Assembly (NCBI GenBank): GCA_052180195.1
Contig: CP197469.1
Direction: 5' to 3' (one strand)
Source: Gottfriedia sp002574545
Lineage (GTDB): Bacteria; Bacillota; Bacilli; Bacillales; Bacillaceae_G
DNA: 64,000 nucleotides
Shown here: positions 41,541-49,852 of the stretch, in pieces
Numbering within the stretch: the stretch's first letter is position 1
Layout of the letters: the number at the start of each line of letters is the position of its first letter
Notes under the pieces: model-generated
The model's input: the letters and a program-made list of their open reading frames with translations, nothing else
Database searches by the model: none
What the model was told of the DNA's origin: nothing
Position numbers and translations under genes: made by a program

Positions 41541-43040
41541 ATGTCAGAAAATTTGGGGAATCAAACAAATCAATTTCATAATGTCGTTTCGTTCTCGTTA
41601 CCGAAAGATTATTTCTATGAAAAAGGGATGAAAGCTTATAATAGTAACGATTCTGAGCAAGCGATTTATTATTTAAAAAAAGCTGCTGAAAATGAAGAAA
41701 ATCAAACAGTTCTTATTGATATTTCTAGAAAGCTTTTATCATTACATCAATATCAAACTACAATTACAATTTTAGAATATATTTTAGATAAATATCCAAC
41801 AAATGAGGATGTATACTATTTATTAGCATTTGCATTTTTTGAATTAGGATTGTTCCAAAAAGCGAATTTGTATGCTCAAAAGTATTTAGAAATTGGTACG
41901 GATGAAGAGCAAATAGAAGAACTAGAAGACTATTTAGATATTATCCATAGTGAAGAAGATGATGATTTAAGTATTAATGATGATTTATTAGTGCTTCAAG
42001 AGCGTGTTACAAGCTATTTGGCAAATCATGATTGGAAATCAGCTAAAACAACTTTACTTACTATTGTTGATAAGTATCAAGAATTTTGGCCAGCTTATAA
42101 TAACCTAGCTTTAGTAGAGCTTCATTTAGGTAATCCTGAAGAAGCTGAGAGAATATTACAATATGTTTTAGAGGAAAACCCAGGTAATTTATCGGCTCTC
42201 ATTCATTTAACAATGTTAAAAAGAATATTAAATGAACAAGAAGTTGCTCTACAATATCTAGAGGGCTTATCAAATATTATTCCAATCTCTGAAGAACACC
42301 GCCACAAGCTTGGTGTACTTTTCTACCAATTTAAAAAGTATGATGAAGCTTATAAGTTATTTAATTTACTTTACATGGAACGACCAGACCGTGAAATACA
42401 GTTTTATTATATGTTCTGTGATGCAGCTTATCAATCTGGAAGAATTGAAACGGCAGAGCGTATTTGGAATTTTGAAATGACTAGTGAATTTGATGATCAT
42501 GAAGAATTGGCTCCTTGGGCTGAAAAAAAACATTCATCAAATGAAATCGAACAATTAATGGCTGAAACAGAGTACCAAGCGAAATACTCCAATTCGAATA
42601 GTGAGAGATGGGGATTAATCTTTTTCATGAAGGAATATTATTATGAACAAAAGTTTAGTTCAATCCTTCAAGATTTAAATCCGCTAGAAAATATTGGTCT
42701 CGATGAACAATTAGAACAAGTTCTTCTAAATAATATGTGTTATCTAGAGCCTCATCCATCATTAAATATTGCGATTAACGGGGCAAAGAAAGTACAGACA
42801 ACTTGGGAAGAAGATTATATTATACTACGAAATCATCTTCAATTATGGTTCTTCGCTGTTTGTGAACTAACATTAAAATATAAAGAATTACCTGTAGACG
42901 AAGATGTTTTATTAGCTGCTACACATTATCTTGTTGAAAATGAAGCAAAACGTGTATCACAAAAGAAAATTGCAGCAAACTATAATATCTCTACCTATTT
43001 ATTAAATAAAGGCATTAACGCCATTCGAAGCTTGTTTTAA
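41541..43040 (+). CDS. yvcD: TPR-repeat protein YvcD
   Basis: The 499-residue soluble protein contains several tetratricopeptide repeats between about residues 20 and 320 (for example AYNSNDSEQAIYYLKKAAENEE, DVYYLLAFAFFELGLFQKANLYAQKYLEIG, AYNNLALVELHLGNPEEAERILQYVLEENPG). Its place between yvoF and trxB and its length match YvcD. TPR proteins usually act as scaffolds. The final codons form the left arm of its own terminator stem. Confidence 0.85.
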   Translation: MSENLGNQTNQFHNVVSFSLPKDYFYEKGMKAYNSNDSEQAIYYLKKAAENEENQTVLIDISRKLLSLHQYQTTITILEYILDKYPTNEDVYYLLAFAFFELGLFQKANLYAQKYLEIGTDEEQIEELEDYLDIIHSEEDDDLSINDDLLVLQERVTSYLANHDWKSAKTTLLTIVDKYQEFWPAYNNLALVELHLGNPEEAERILQYVLEENPGNLSALIHLTMLKRILNEQEVALQYLEGLSNIIPISEEHRHKLGVLFYQFKKYDEAYKLFNLLYMERPDREIQFYYMFCDAAYQSGRIETAERIWNFEMTSEFDDHEELAPWAEKKHSSNEIEQLMAETEYQAKYSNSNSERWGLIFFMKEYYYEQKFSSILQDLNPLENIGLDEQLEQVLLNNMCYLEPHPSLNIAINGAKKVQTTWEEDYIILRNHLQLWFFAVCELTLKYKELPVDEDVLLAATHYLVENEAKRVSQKKIAANYNISTYLLNKGINAIRSLF

Positions 43041-43074
43041 TACCAGATGGTGTTAATGCAAGCTTTCTTTATTT
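43012..43074 (+). terminator. Terminator overlapping the end of yvcD
   Basis: GCATTAACGCCAT (43012-43024, inside the coding region) pairs with ATGGTGTTAATGC (43047-43059), with one wobble pair, and T-rich sequence follows. Confidence 0.7.
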
Positions 43075-43306
43075 TACATTAAGGTGAGTACAGATCGGCA
43101 GCAAGGATTCGTAATCGACGTGGGGTATTATAGGAATTAAGTAAAGAGAAACTATACCTCTGACTTTTCCTAAAAGGCTCGTTTTGTCGACGAGTTTTCT
43201 TTATCATGAGCATATGATTTGTTGTTTTATGTCGTCACGTATTAGGATAGTGATAGATAATGAAGTTGGGCAAATTAGCCATTTAAGTACAAGGAGTGAT
43301 TAAGTA

Positions 43307-44254
43307 ATGGAAGAAAAAATTTATGATGTTATTATCATTGGAGCAGGTCCTGCAGGAATGACTGCAGCTGTATATACATCTCGTGCAAACCTTTCTACAT
43401 TAATGATGGAACGTGGTATTCCAGGTGGACAGATGGCAAATACTGAAGAAATTGAAAACTACCCAGGTTTTGATAGTATTTTAGGTCCAGATTTATCAAA
43501 TAAAATGTTTGATCATGCGAAAAAATTTGGTGCTGAATACGCTTATGGGGACATTAAAGAAATTATCGACGGTAAAGAATATAAAACAATTATTGCTGGT
43601 AAAAAAGAATACAAAGCACGTGCAATTATTATCGCAACAGGTGCAGAATACAAAAAAATTGGTGTTCCAGGTGAGCAAGAGCTTGGAGGACGTGGTGTTT
43701 CTTACTGTGCAGTTTGTGATGGAGCATTCTTTAAAGATAAAGAATTAGTAGTAGTAGGTGGCGGAGATTCAGCAGTAGAAGAAGGCGTATATTTAACTCG
43801 ATATGCTTCTAAAGTTACAATCGTTCACCGTAGAGATCAATTACGTGCTCAAAAAATTCTTCAAGACCGTGCATTTGCAAATGAAAAGATTTCATTTATT
43901 TGGAATTCAACAATTAAAGAAATAAACGGTACTGATGGTAAAGTAAGTAGTGTAACACTTGTAGATACTCAAAATGGTGAAGAATCTGATTTTAAAACGG
44001 ATGGCGTATTTATCTATATTGGAATGCTGCCATTAACGAAACCATTCGTAAGTTTAGGGATTACAAATGAAAATGGATATATCGAAACAAATGATGTAAT
44101 GGAAACAAAAGTACCAGGTATTTTTGCTGCTGGTGACGTTCGTGAAAAAACTTTACGTCAAGTTGTAACAGCTACTGGAGACGGAAGTATTGCTGCTCAA
44201 GCAGTACAACATTATATCGAAGAATTAAAAGAAGAATTATCTAAAACTAACTAA
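43307..44254 (+). CDS. trxB: Thioredoxin reductase
   Basis: The 315-residue flavoprotein has the FAD loop GAGPAGMTAAVYTSRA (residues 12-27), the redox pair C134-A-V-C137, the NADPH loop GGGDSAVEEG and the FAD-closing phrase GIFAAGDVREKTLRQVVTATGDGS. It transfers electrons from NADPH to thioredoxin in the cytosol. GGAGTG precedes the ATG. It sits between yvcD and yvcI as in Bacillus and is followed by a strong terminator. Confidence 0.97.
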   Translation: MEEKIYDVIIIGAGPAGMTAAVYTSRANLSTLMMERGIPGGQMANTEEIENYPGFDSILGPDLSNKMFDHAKKFGAEYAYGDIKEIIDGKEYKTIIAGKKEYKARAIIIATGAEYKKIGVPGEQELGGRGVSYCAVCDGAFFKDKELVVVGGGDSAVEEGVYLTRYASKVTIVHRRDQLRAQKILQDRAFANEKISFIWNSTIKEINGTDGKVSSVTLVDTQNGEESDFKTDGVFIYIGMLPLTKPFVSLGITNENGYIETNDVMETKVPGIFAAGDVREKTLRQVVTATGDGSIAAQAVQHYIEELKEELSKTN

Positions 44255-44405
44255 TCTATATAAAAGTAAACTGACAGATCACAGTAAGTTTTAGAATTGT
44301 GAACGAAATTGTAATATTCTGAAACTTATATGTAATTAGGATGTAACTCTCCTGAAATATAGTTGCTGTAATATAGACAATAACCAGAGAGCCCCCTAAT
44401 ATATA

Positions 44406-44443
44406 GGAACATGGATATGCGCTTGTCCATGTTCCCTTTTTTT
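44406..44443 (+). terminator. Terminator of trxB
   Basis: The 10-bp stem GGAACATGGA/TCCATGTTCC is followed by CTTTTTTT. Confidence 0.9.
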
Positions 44444-44738
44444 GTGCATTGAATGATTGAAGTGCATCGACGAAGAATTAATAAAATGTACACTACGCCT
44501 TAAGTCTTCGCTAAAAAAGCTCGTCAATCATCGGTGAGTTTTCTTTATTTATCTTCGAATGTAATCGATTTTCTTCTTAAAACCATAGTTGCAATCCACA
44601 AAATCTTTTCCTATTGCCTAGACCTTTCTAACCTAATTCCTACTCTTAACAAGTTGTTGTCTGACTAGTTTAACGGTATAATATAGATTGGGCAGTTTCA
44701 ACCAACTGCAAGTCCAAATTGTAAGTGAGGTATAAGAA
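44444..44738. other. Gene-less spacer before yvcI
   Basis: This interval has no credible reading frame. It holds one weak hairpin-like element at 44511-44551 (CTAAAAAAGCTCG...GTGAGTTTTCTTTAT) that resembles a segment at 43170-43206 on the other side of trxB. I see no clear promoter. Confidence 0.4.
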
Positions 44739-45197
44739 ATGCAAAGAGTTACACATTGTGTTTTGGCAAATGAAAATAATATCCTCCTGCTACAAAAACC
44801 TAGAAGAAACTGGTGGGTTGCACCCGGCGGTAAGATGGAGCCAGGTGAAAACATTAGGGAAGCAGTTGTTCGTGAATATCGTGAAGAAACAGGTGTTTAC
44901 TTAAAAAACCCAAAATTAAAAGGTGTTTTTACGATTATTATAGAAGAAGATGCTAAGGTAGTGAATGAATGGATGATGTTTTCATTTTTGGCTACCGAGT
45001 TTGACGGAGAAAATCAAGATGAGTGTGAAGAAGGAATTCTTCGCTGGCATGCAATAGATGATGTGAAAAATCTTCCTATGGCAGCAGGTGACTATCATAT
45101 TATCGATTATTTATTAAAAGGTACAGAAATTTTACATGGTACCTTTGTCTATACTCCAGATTTTGAATTATTAAGATATCGGTTGAATCCATCCTAA
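44739..45197 (+). CDS. yvcI: Nudix hydrolase YvcI
   Basis: The 152-residue protein has a complete Nudix box, G-x5-E-x7-REYREETGVY, at about residues 28-50 (GKMEPGENIREAVVREYREETG). Nudix enzymes hydrolyse nucleoside diphosphates linked to another moiety. The substrate is not settled by sequence. It starts the yvcI-rapZ-yvcK-whiA-crh cluster, with a 31-base gap to rapZ. Confidence 0.9.
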   Translation: MQRVTHCVLANENNILLLQKPRRNWWVAPGGKMEPGENIREAVVREYREETGVYLKNPKLKGVFTIIIEEDAKVVNEWMMFSFLATEFDGENQDECEEGILRWHAIDDVKNLPMAAGDYHIIDYLLKGTEILHGTFVYTPDFELLRYRLNPS

Positions 45198-45228
45198 TTA
45201 ACCTAATTTATAGAAAGGGTTGAATTAA

Positions 45229-46113
45229 ATGCCTACAAGATCACATGTAAAAATGGTTATTATAACTGGAATGTCAGGTGCTGGAAAGACTGTTGTTGTT
45301 CAAGCATTAGAGGATATCGGTTATTTCTGTGTTGACAATCTTCCTCCTGCTCTACTTCCAAAATTTGTAGAGCTATTAAAGGACCCGGATCACAATACAA
45401 CAGATAAAGTTGCTCTAGTTATGGATTTACGAGGAAGAGAATTTTTTGATCAGTTAGGAAGTTCGTTAGATCAATTAATGTCTACTCCTTCAATCATCCC
45501 TCAAATTTTATTTTTAGATGCAACGAATGCCGCACTTGTCACTCGCTACAAAGAAACTCGTCGTTCACATCCACTTTCTCCAACGGGATCGCCATTAAAA
45601 GGAATTGAGATCGAACGTGCACTTTTAGCTGATGTAAAAGGTCGTGCGCAATTAATTTATGATACTTCAGATTTAAAGCCTAAAATTTTACGAGAAAAAA
45701 TAATTGAACAATTTAGAGATAATGAACAAGAAGGTTTTTCAGTAAATATTATGTCATTCGGTTTTAAGTACGGAATACCAATTGATGCTGATTTAGTATT
45801 TGACGTACGATTTTTACCAAACCCATTTTATATAGAATCAATGCGTCCTTTAACTGGCTTAGATGAAGAAGTTTCTACTTATGTTCTTAAATTTAATGAG
45901 ACAACCGAATTTATGTTGAAATTAATTGATTTAATTAGTTTTATGTTACCTCAATATAAAAGAGAGGGTAAAAGACAACTAATCATAGCGATTGGATGTA
46001 CGGGTGGACAGCATCGTTCTGTTACCTTAGCAGAGTATTTAGCTAATTACTATAAGGATCAATATGATACGAATATTAGCCATAGGGACGTTGAAAAAAG
46101 GAGTCATAAGTAA
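45229..46113 (+). CDS. rapZ: RNase adapter / nucleotide-binding protein RapZ (YvcJ)
   Basis: The 294-residue P-loop protein has Walker A GMSGAGKT (about residues 13-20) and the C-terminal domain with AIGCTGGQHRSVTLAEYLA. In E. coli RapZ guides small-RNA turnover; in B. subtilis YvcJ binds and hydrolyses GTP and affects competence, so the enteric function should not be assumed. The stop overlaps the yvcK ATG by one base. Confidence 0.95.
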   Translation: MPTRSHVKMVIITGMSGAGKTVVVQALEDIGYFCVDNLPPALLPKFVELLKDPDHNTTDKVALVMDLRGREFFDQLGSSLDQLMSTPSIIPQILFLDATNAALVTRYKETRRSHPLSPTGSPLKGIEIERALLADVKGRAQLIYDTSDLKPKILREKIIEQFRDNEQEGFSVNIMSFGFKYGIPIDADLVFDVRFLPNPFYIESMRPLTGLDEEVSTYVLKFNETTEFMLKLIDLISFMLPQYKREGKRQLIIAIGCTGGQHRSVTLAEYLANYYKDQYDTNISHRDVEKRSHK

Positions 46114-47081
46114 TGGTCAGTCAGCGTTCGAAAATCGTAATAATTGGAGGCGGAACGGGACTATCTGTTTTAGTCCGTGGGTTGAAAAAACATCCCGTTG
46201 ATATAACCGCTATCGTTACAGTCGCAGATGATGGTGGTAGCTCTGGACGATTACGTGATGAGTTGAAAATTCCACCGCCTGGTGATGTACGAAATGTACT
46301 GGCCGCGTTATCAGATGTAGAACCGATGTTGGAAGAATTATTCCAGCATCGATTCGCAACAACTGGGGACCTTTCTGGACATTCTCTAGGTAATTTAATG
46401 CTAAGTGCAATGACTGCGATTACAGGTGATTTTTATCGTGCAATCATTGAAATGAGAAGAGTATTAAATGTTAGAGGGAAAGTTATACCAGCGGCTAATC
46501 AAAGTGTCGTCTTAAAAGCTGAATTAGAAGACGGTACAATTGTTTCAGGGGAATCGAAAATTCCTTATTCTGGTAAGAAGATTAAAAGAGTATTTTTAGC
46601 ACCAGGAAATGTGGAACCTTTAAAAGAGGCGCTTGATGAAATTAATCGAGCTGACTTAATTGTAATTGGACCGGGTAGCCTATATACGAGTATCCTTCCT
46701 AATCTATTAGTAACTAAAATTGGGAATGCTGTTGTCGATTCAAAAGCTAAAAAAGTATATGTATGTAATGTAATGACCCAAGCTGGAGAAACTTTACATT
46801 ATACAGCTAGTGATCATGTAAAAGCTCTATACAAACATTTAGACTCAAGTTTTATCGATACAATTATTGTTAATGAAGGCACAATGCCTAAAAATATTTT
46901 AGAACTTTATAAGGAAGAACATGCTCAACAAGTAATACTAGATCTAGATGAGCTTGAATCTTTAAATCTAGAAATTGTTCATAAATCGATCGTTAAATAT
47001 GATGATAATGTGATTAGGCATGATACAGTAAAATTAGCTGAAATCTTGTGTGATCTAATCCCGACAAAAATAAAAGAATAG
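46113..47081 (+). CDS. yvcK: Gluconeogenesis factor YvcK (MgfK), CofD-like
   Basis: The 322-residue protein has the CofD-like N terminus IIGGGTGLSVLVRGLKKHPVDITAIVTVADDGGSSGRLRDEL and PPGDVRNVLAALS. B. subtilis YvcK is needed for growth on gluconeogenic carbon sources and for cell shape. It overlaps rapZ by one base and is 39 bases from whiA. Confidence 0.95.
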   Translation: MVSQRSKIVIIGGGTGLSVLVRGLKKHPVDITAIVTVADDGGSSGRLRDELKIPPPGDVRNVLAALSDVEPMLEELFQHRFATTGDLSGHSLGNLMLSAMTAITGDFYRAIIEMRRVLNVRGKVIPAANQSVVLKAELEDGTIVSGESKIPYSGKKIKRVFLAPGNVEPLKEALDEINRADLIVIGPGSLYTSILPNLLVTKIGNAVVDSKAKKVYVCNVMTQAGETLHYTASDHVKALYKHLDSSFIDTIIVNEGTMPKNILELYKEEHAQQVILDLDELESLNLEIVHKSIVKYDDNVIRHDTVKLAEILCDLIPTKIKE

Positions 47082-47120
47082 TGAAAAAATCTATAGAGCT
47101 AGAAGGAGGGGGTGATTCAA

Positions 47121-48071
47121 ATGTCCTTTGCATCAGAAACGAAAAAAGAATTAACAACGATTGAGATCAAAGATTGTTGTTCAAAATCTGAGCTATCCTC
47201 TTTAATTCGAATGAATGGTTCATTATCAATTGCGAATCGCCAAATTATTGTAGATATAGTAACTGAAAATGCAGCTATTGCTAGAAGAATATATGTATTA
47301 ATTAAACGTGTTTATGATGTGGACGTTGAATTGCTCGTTCGTAAAAAAATGCGTCTTAAAAAGAACAATGTATATATTGTTCGAATAAAAGAAGAAGCAA
47401 AACATATTTTAAATGATCTTTATATAACTGGTGAAGGATTTACCTTCACGAATGAAATAGCGAAAGAGCTAATTGCTAAGAAATGTTGTAAACGCTCCTA
47501 TTTAAGAGGTGCTTTTCTAGCTGGTGGTTCGGTAAATAATCCAGAGACATCTTCATATCATTTAGAAATTTTTTCACTATATAAAGAGCATACAGAAGAG
47601 ATTTGTCGATTAATGAATGAATTCGGTTTAAATGCTAAAACACTTGAGAGACGTAAGGGCTATATTACGTACTTAAAAGAAGCAGAAAAAATTACAGAGT
47701 TTTTAAACGTTGTTGGTGCACACTCAGCCTTATTAAGGTTTGAAGATATCCGCATTGTAAGAGATATGAGAAACAGTGTTAATCGTCTAGTAAATTGTGA
47801 AACTGCGAACTTAAATAAAACAATCAGTGCAGCCTTCAGACAAATTGAAAATATACGTTATATTCAAAACTCAGTTGGTTTAGATATATTACCGCCAAAG
47901 CTACGTGAAATTGCAGAACTTCGAGTAGCGTACGAGGATGTAACATTAAAAGAGTTAGGTGAAATGGTATCTAGCGGTGCAATTAGTAAATCAGGAATCA
48001 ATCATCGATTACGTAAAATTGATGAAATAGCTGATAAACTTAGAGCAGGAGAACCAATTAAAATAAAATAA
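47121..48071 (+). CDS. whiA: DNA-binding protein WhiA
   Basis: The 316-residue protein equals the B. subtilis length. It has an N-terminal LAGLIDADG-like double domain (SFASETKKELTTIEIKDCCSKSELSSLIRMNGSL; RGAFLAGGSVNNPE) and a C-terminal helix-turn-helix (LGEMVSSGAISKSGINHRLRKI). WhiA binds DNA and influences cell division and chromosome segregation in Bacillus. AAGGAGGGGGTGAT precedes the ATG at 47121; an in-frame GTG at 47112 is inside that site. Confidence 0.95.
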   Translation: MSFASETKKELTTIEIKDCCSKSELSSLIRMNGSLSIANRQIIVDIVTENAAIARRIYVLIKRVYDVDVELLVRKKMRLKKNNVYIVRIKEEAKHILNDLYITGEGFTFTNEIAKELIAKKCCKRSYLRGAFLAGGSVNNPETSSYHLEIFSLYKEHTEEICRLMNEFGLNAKTLERRKGYITYLKEAEKITEFLNVVGAHSALLRFEDIRIVRDMRNSVNRLVNCETANLNKTISAAFRQIENIRYIQNSVGLDILPPKLREIAELRVAYEDVTLKELGEMVSSGAISKSGINHRLRKIDEIADKLRAGEPIKIK

Positions 48072-48092
48072 AAGTTAAGAGGGAAGAAAAAA

Positions 48093-48353
48093 ATGATTGA
48101 GAAAAAAGGGAGAGTACTATTAGAAACTGGAATACAGGCTCGTCCAGCAGCACAATTTGTTCAAGTTGCTACGAGGTTTCGTTCAGAAGTATTATTAGCT
48201 TACAAAGGTAAACAAGTAAACGTTAAGAGTATTATGGGTGTTATGAGTCTTGCAGTACCACACGGGGAAGAGATTGTAATTACTGTAACTGGCGACGATG
48301 AGGTTGAAGCAATGGAAGCAGTAATGGCCTTTATTGGAGAAGAAATAATATAA
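48093..48353 (+). CDS. crh: Catabolite repression HPr-like protein Crh
   Basis: The 86-residue protein has the HPr fold, but residue 15 is Gln (ETGIQARPAA) where HPr has the PTS phosphorylation site His15. Ser46 is kept in KSIMGVM. These two features define Crh. It is phosphorylated by HprK at Ser46 and acts as a corepressor of CcpA. It is the last gene of the yvcI cluster. Its target sites (cre) appear at both PTS operons downstream in this window. Confidence 0.96.
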   Translation: MIEKKGRVLLETGIQARPAAQFVQVATRFRSEVLLAYKGKQVNVKSIMGVMSLAVPHGEEIVITVTGDDEVEAMEAVMAFIGEEII

Positions 48354-48370
48354 TTCCAATTTTTTTCTAA

Positions 48371-48407
48371 AAAAAAACTAGCCGAAAAATTACGGCTAGT
48401 TTTTTAT
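48371..48407. terminator. Bidirectional terminator between crh and clpP
   Basis: AAAACTAGCCG pairs with CGGCTAGTTTT, with A and T tracts on both sides. The genes converge. Confidence 0.9.
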
Positions 48408-48409
48408 TA

Positions 48410-49003
48410 TTATTTAATAGCTGCAGTATTAGAAATTACTTTATCAATTAATCCGTATTCTAATGCACGGTCTGCAGTCATAAAGTTATCACGCTCTGTA
48501 TCACGCTCGATCGTATCTAATGGTTGACCAGTACGTTCTGCAAGAATTTTGTTTAATTTATCGCGTAAGAACAAGATTCGCTTAGCTGCAATTTCAATTT
48601 CGGTAGCTTGACCTTGAGCACCACCTAATGGTTGGTGAATCATAACTTCTGCATTTGGAAGAGCATATCTCTTACCTTTTTCCCCAGCAGCTAATAAGAA
48701 AGCACCCATTGAAGCCGCCATACCAATACAAATTGTAGATACTTGAGGCTTAATAAAGTTCATCGTATCATAAATAGCCATACCAGCAGTAATACTTCCT
48801 CCTGGACTATTAATGTATAATGAAATATCCTTATCTGGATCTTCTGCTGCTAAAAATAAAAGTTGTGAAACAATTGAGTTAGCTACATTATCATCGATTG
48901 CGCTACCTAACATGATGATGCGGTCTTTTAATAGACGCGAATAGATATCATACGCACGCTCACCACGACTTGTTTGTTCAATAACTGTAGGAATTAAATT
49001 CAT
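48410..49003 (-). CDS. clpP: ATP-dependent Clp protease proteolytic subunit
   Basis: The 197-residue serine protease equals the B. subtilis length and shows the catalytic triad S98 (GMAASMGAF), H123 (MIHQPLGG) and D172 (DTERDNF). ClpP forms a 14-subunit chamber fed by ClpC, ClpX or ClpE. AAGGAGGAG precedes the ATG. A sigma-A promoter and CtsR box lie upstream. Confidence 0.97.
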   Translation of the reverse strand: MNLIPTVIEQTSRGERAYDIYSRLLKDRIIMLGSAIDDNVANSIVSQLLFLAAEDPDKDISLYINSPGGSITAGMAIYDTMNFIKPQVSTICIGMAASMGAFLLAAGEKGKRYALPNAEVMIHQPLGGAQGQATEIEIAAKRILFLRDKLNKILAERTGQPLDTIERDTERDNFMTADRALEYGLIDKVISNTAAIK

Positions 49004-49044
49004 TTTTTCTCCTCCTTGTTTAAAACAAATGAATGATTAATACA

Positions 49045-49076
49045 ATAATACCTTTAAGGTCAGAAAAGGTCAAATA
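49045..49076 (-). promoter_or_regulatory. clpP promoter with CtsR operator
   Basis: On the minus strand TTGACC (49068-49073), 17 bases and TATTAT (49045-49050) form a sigma-A promoter. The + strand segment AAGGTCAGAAAAGGTCAAA (49056-49074) matches the CtsR heptad repeat RGTCAAA-NAN-RGTCAAA with minor change. CtsR repression released by heat is known for clpP. Confidence 0.82.
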
Positions 49077-49317
49077 AAAGAGATGCTATTTTAATGTTTA
49101 TTTTAACGAATAAATATTGACCTTTAATAACATATTTATTTATCTAATACTTCAACATCATTAACGACTTTTCCTATTATTAAACGTAACTTTATGTAGT
49201 TTTTCTTTTGATCAGATAAAAAGCTAAGAACTAAATGATTGCAGCTTATTTTATATGGTCAGAAAGTAGACCTTACTTATAAGATGAGAACGATAGAAAG
49301 ATAGAAGTAATCAATAA

Positions 49318-49341
49318 AAAAGTCCTCATAAAAAGAGGACG
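49318..49341 (-). terminator. Minus-strand terminator of a small gene
   Basis: Read on the minus strand, GTCCTC and GAGGAC form a stem followed by T7. It lies 9 bases after the stop of the 40-codon frame at 49350-49472. Confidence 0.7.
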
Positions 49342-49349
49342 TCATGAAT

Positions 49350-49472
49350 TTATATTTTCTTGTTTAGATTAAGTTTTTGCTTAATTTTTCTTATTAATAA
49401 CACACAAAAATAAACTATACCACTTAAAATACCAAGTATTATTAGTAAATTTAATAAATTTATAGATCCCAA
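49350..49472 (-). CDS. Small single-helix membrane peptide (40 aa)
   Basis: A TTG-started frame encodes MGSINLLNLLIILGILSGIV followed by YFCVLLIRKIKQKLNLNKKI: one hydrophobic helix (about residues 5-27) and a basic tail. AAAGGAGAT lies 5 bases upstream of the TTG, and an intrinsic terminator follows the stop. These flanking signals make it more credible than chance. The layout resembles type I toxin or small membrane regulator peptides, but no antisense RNA is proven and no family is recognised. Confidence 0.5.
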   Translation of the reverse strand: MGSINLLNLLIILGILSGIVYFCVLLIRKIKQKLNLNKKI

Positions 49473-49852
49473 TTTTTATCTCCTTTAGTTTTTTCAGAAA
49501 ATTTCCTATTCAATTATTTTGGAAAAGCTCCCTAATATAACTTTAGCAAAATTTAATAAATAAAATGGAGATCATTGTGACAATAAATCAAATACTAAAC
49601 TATTCGTTATTAATGAATAAGCTAGTGGTAATGAAAAAGTGATTCTTAAATATTTACTAGACAACGATAACGAAGGAAAAGGCAGACTAAAAAGCCTCAA
49701 GAAAAAAGCTTTTACTGGTACCAACAAGTCACTCAAAAAAGGAAAAAAACTATAAAATCATGATCATAAAAGAATATTTTCCTACTCAAAAAGAAACCTA
49801 AATCATTGCGGTCAGAACATTCTAACGATATAATAAAACATAAGACCTATAT
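49473..49852. other. Gene-less spacer before the tRNA-derived array
   Basis: This AT-rich stretch has no reading frame with a ribosome site. Its final part (from about 49824) runs into the array with ATATAATAAAACATAAGACC, which could hold a weak promoter -10 box but lacks a clear -35. Confidence 0.4.
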
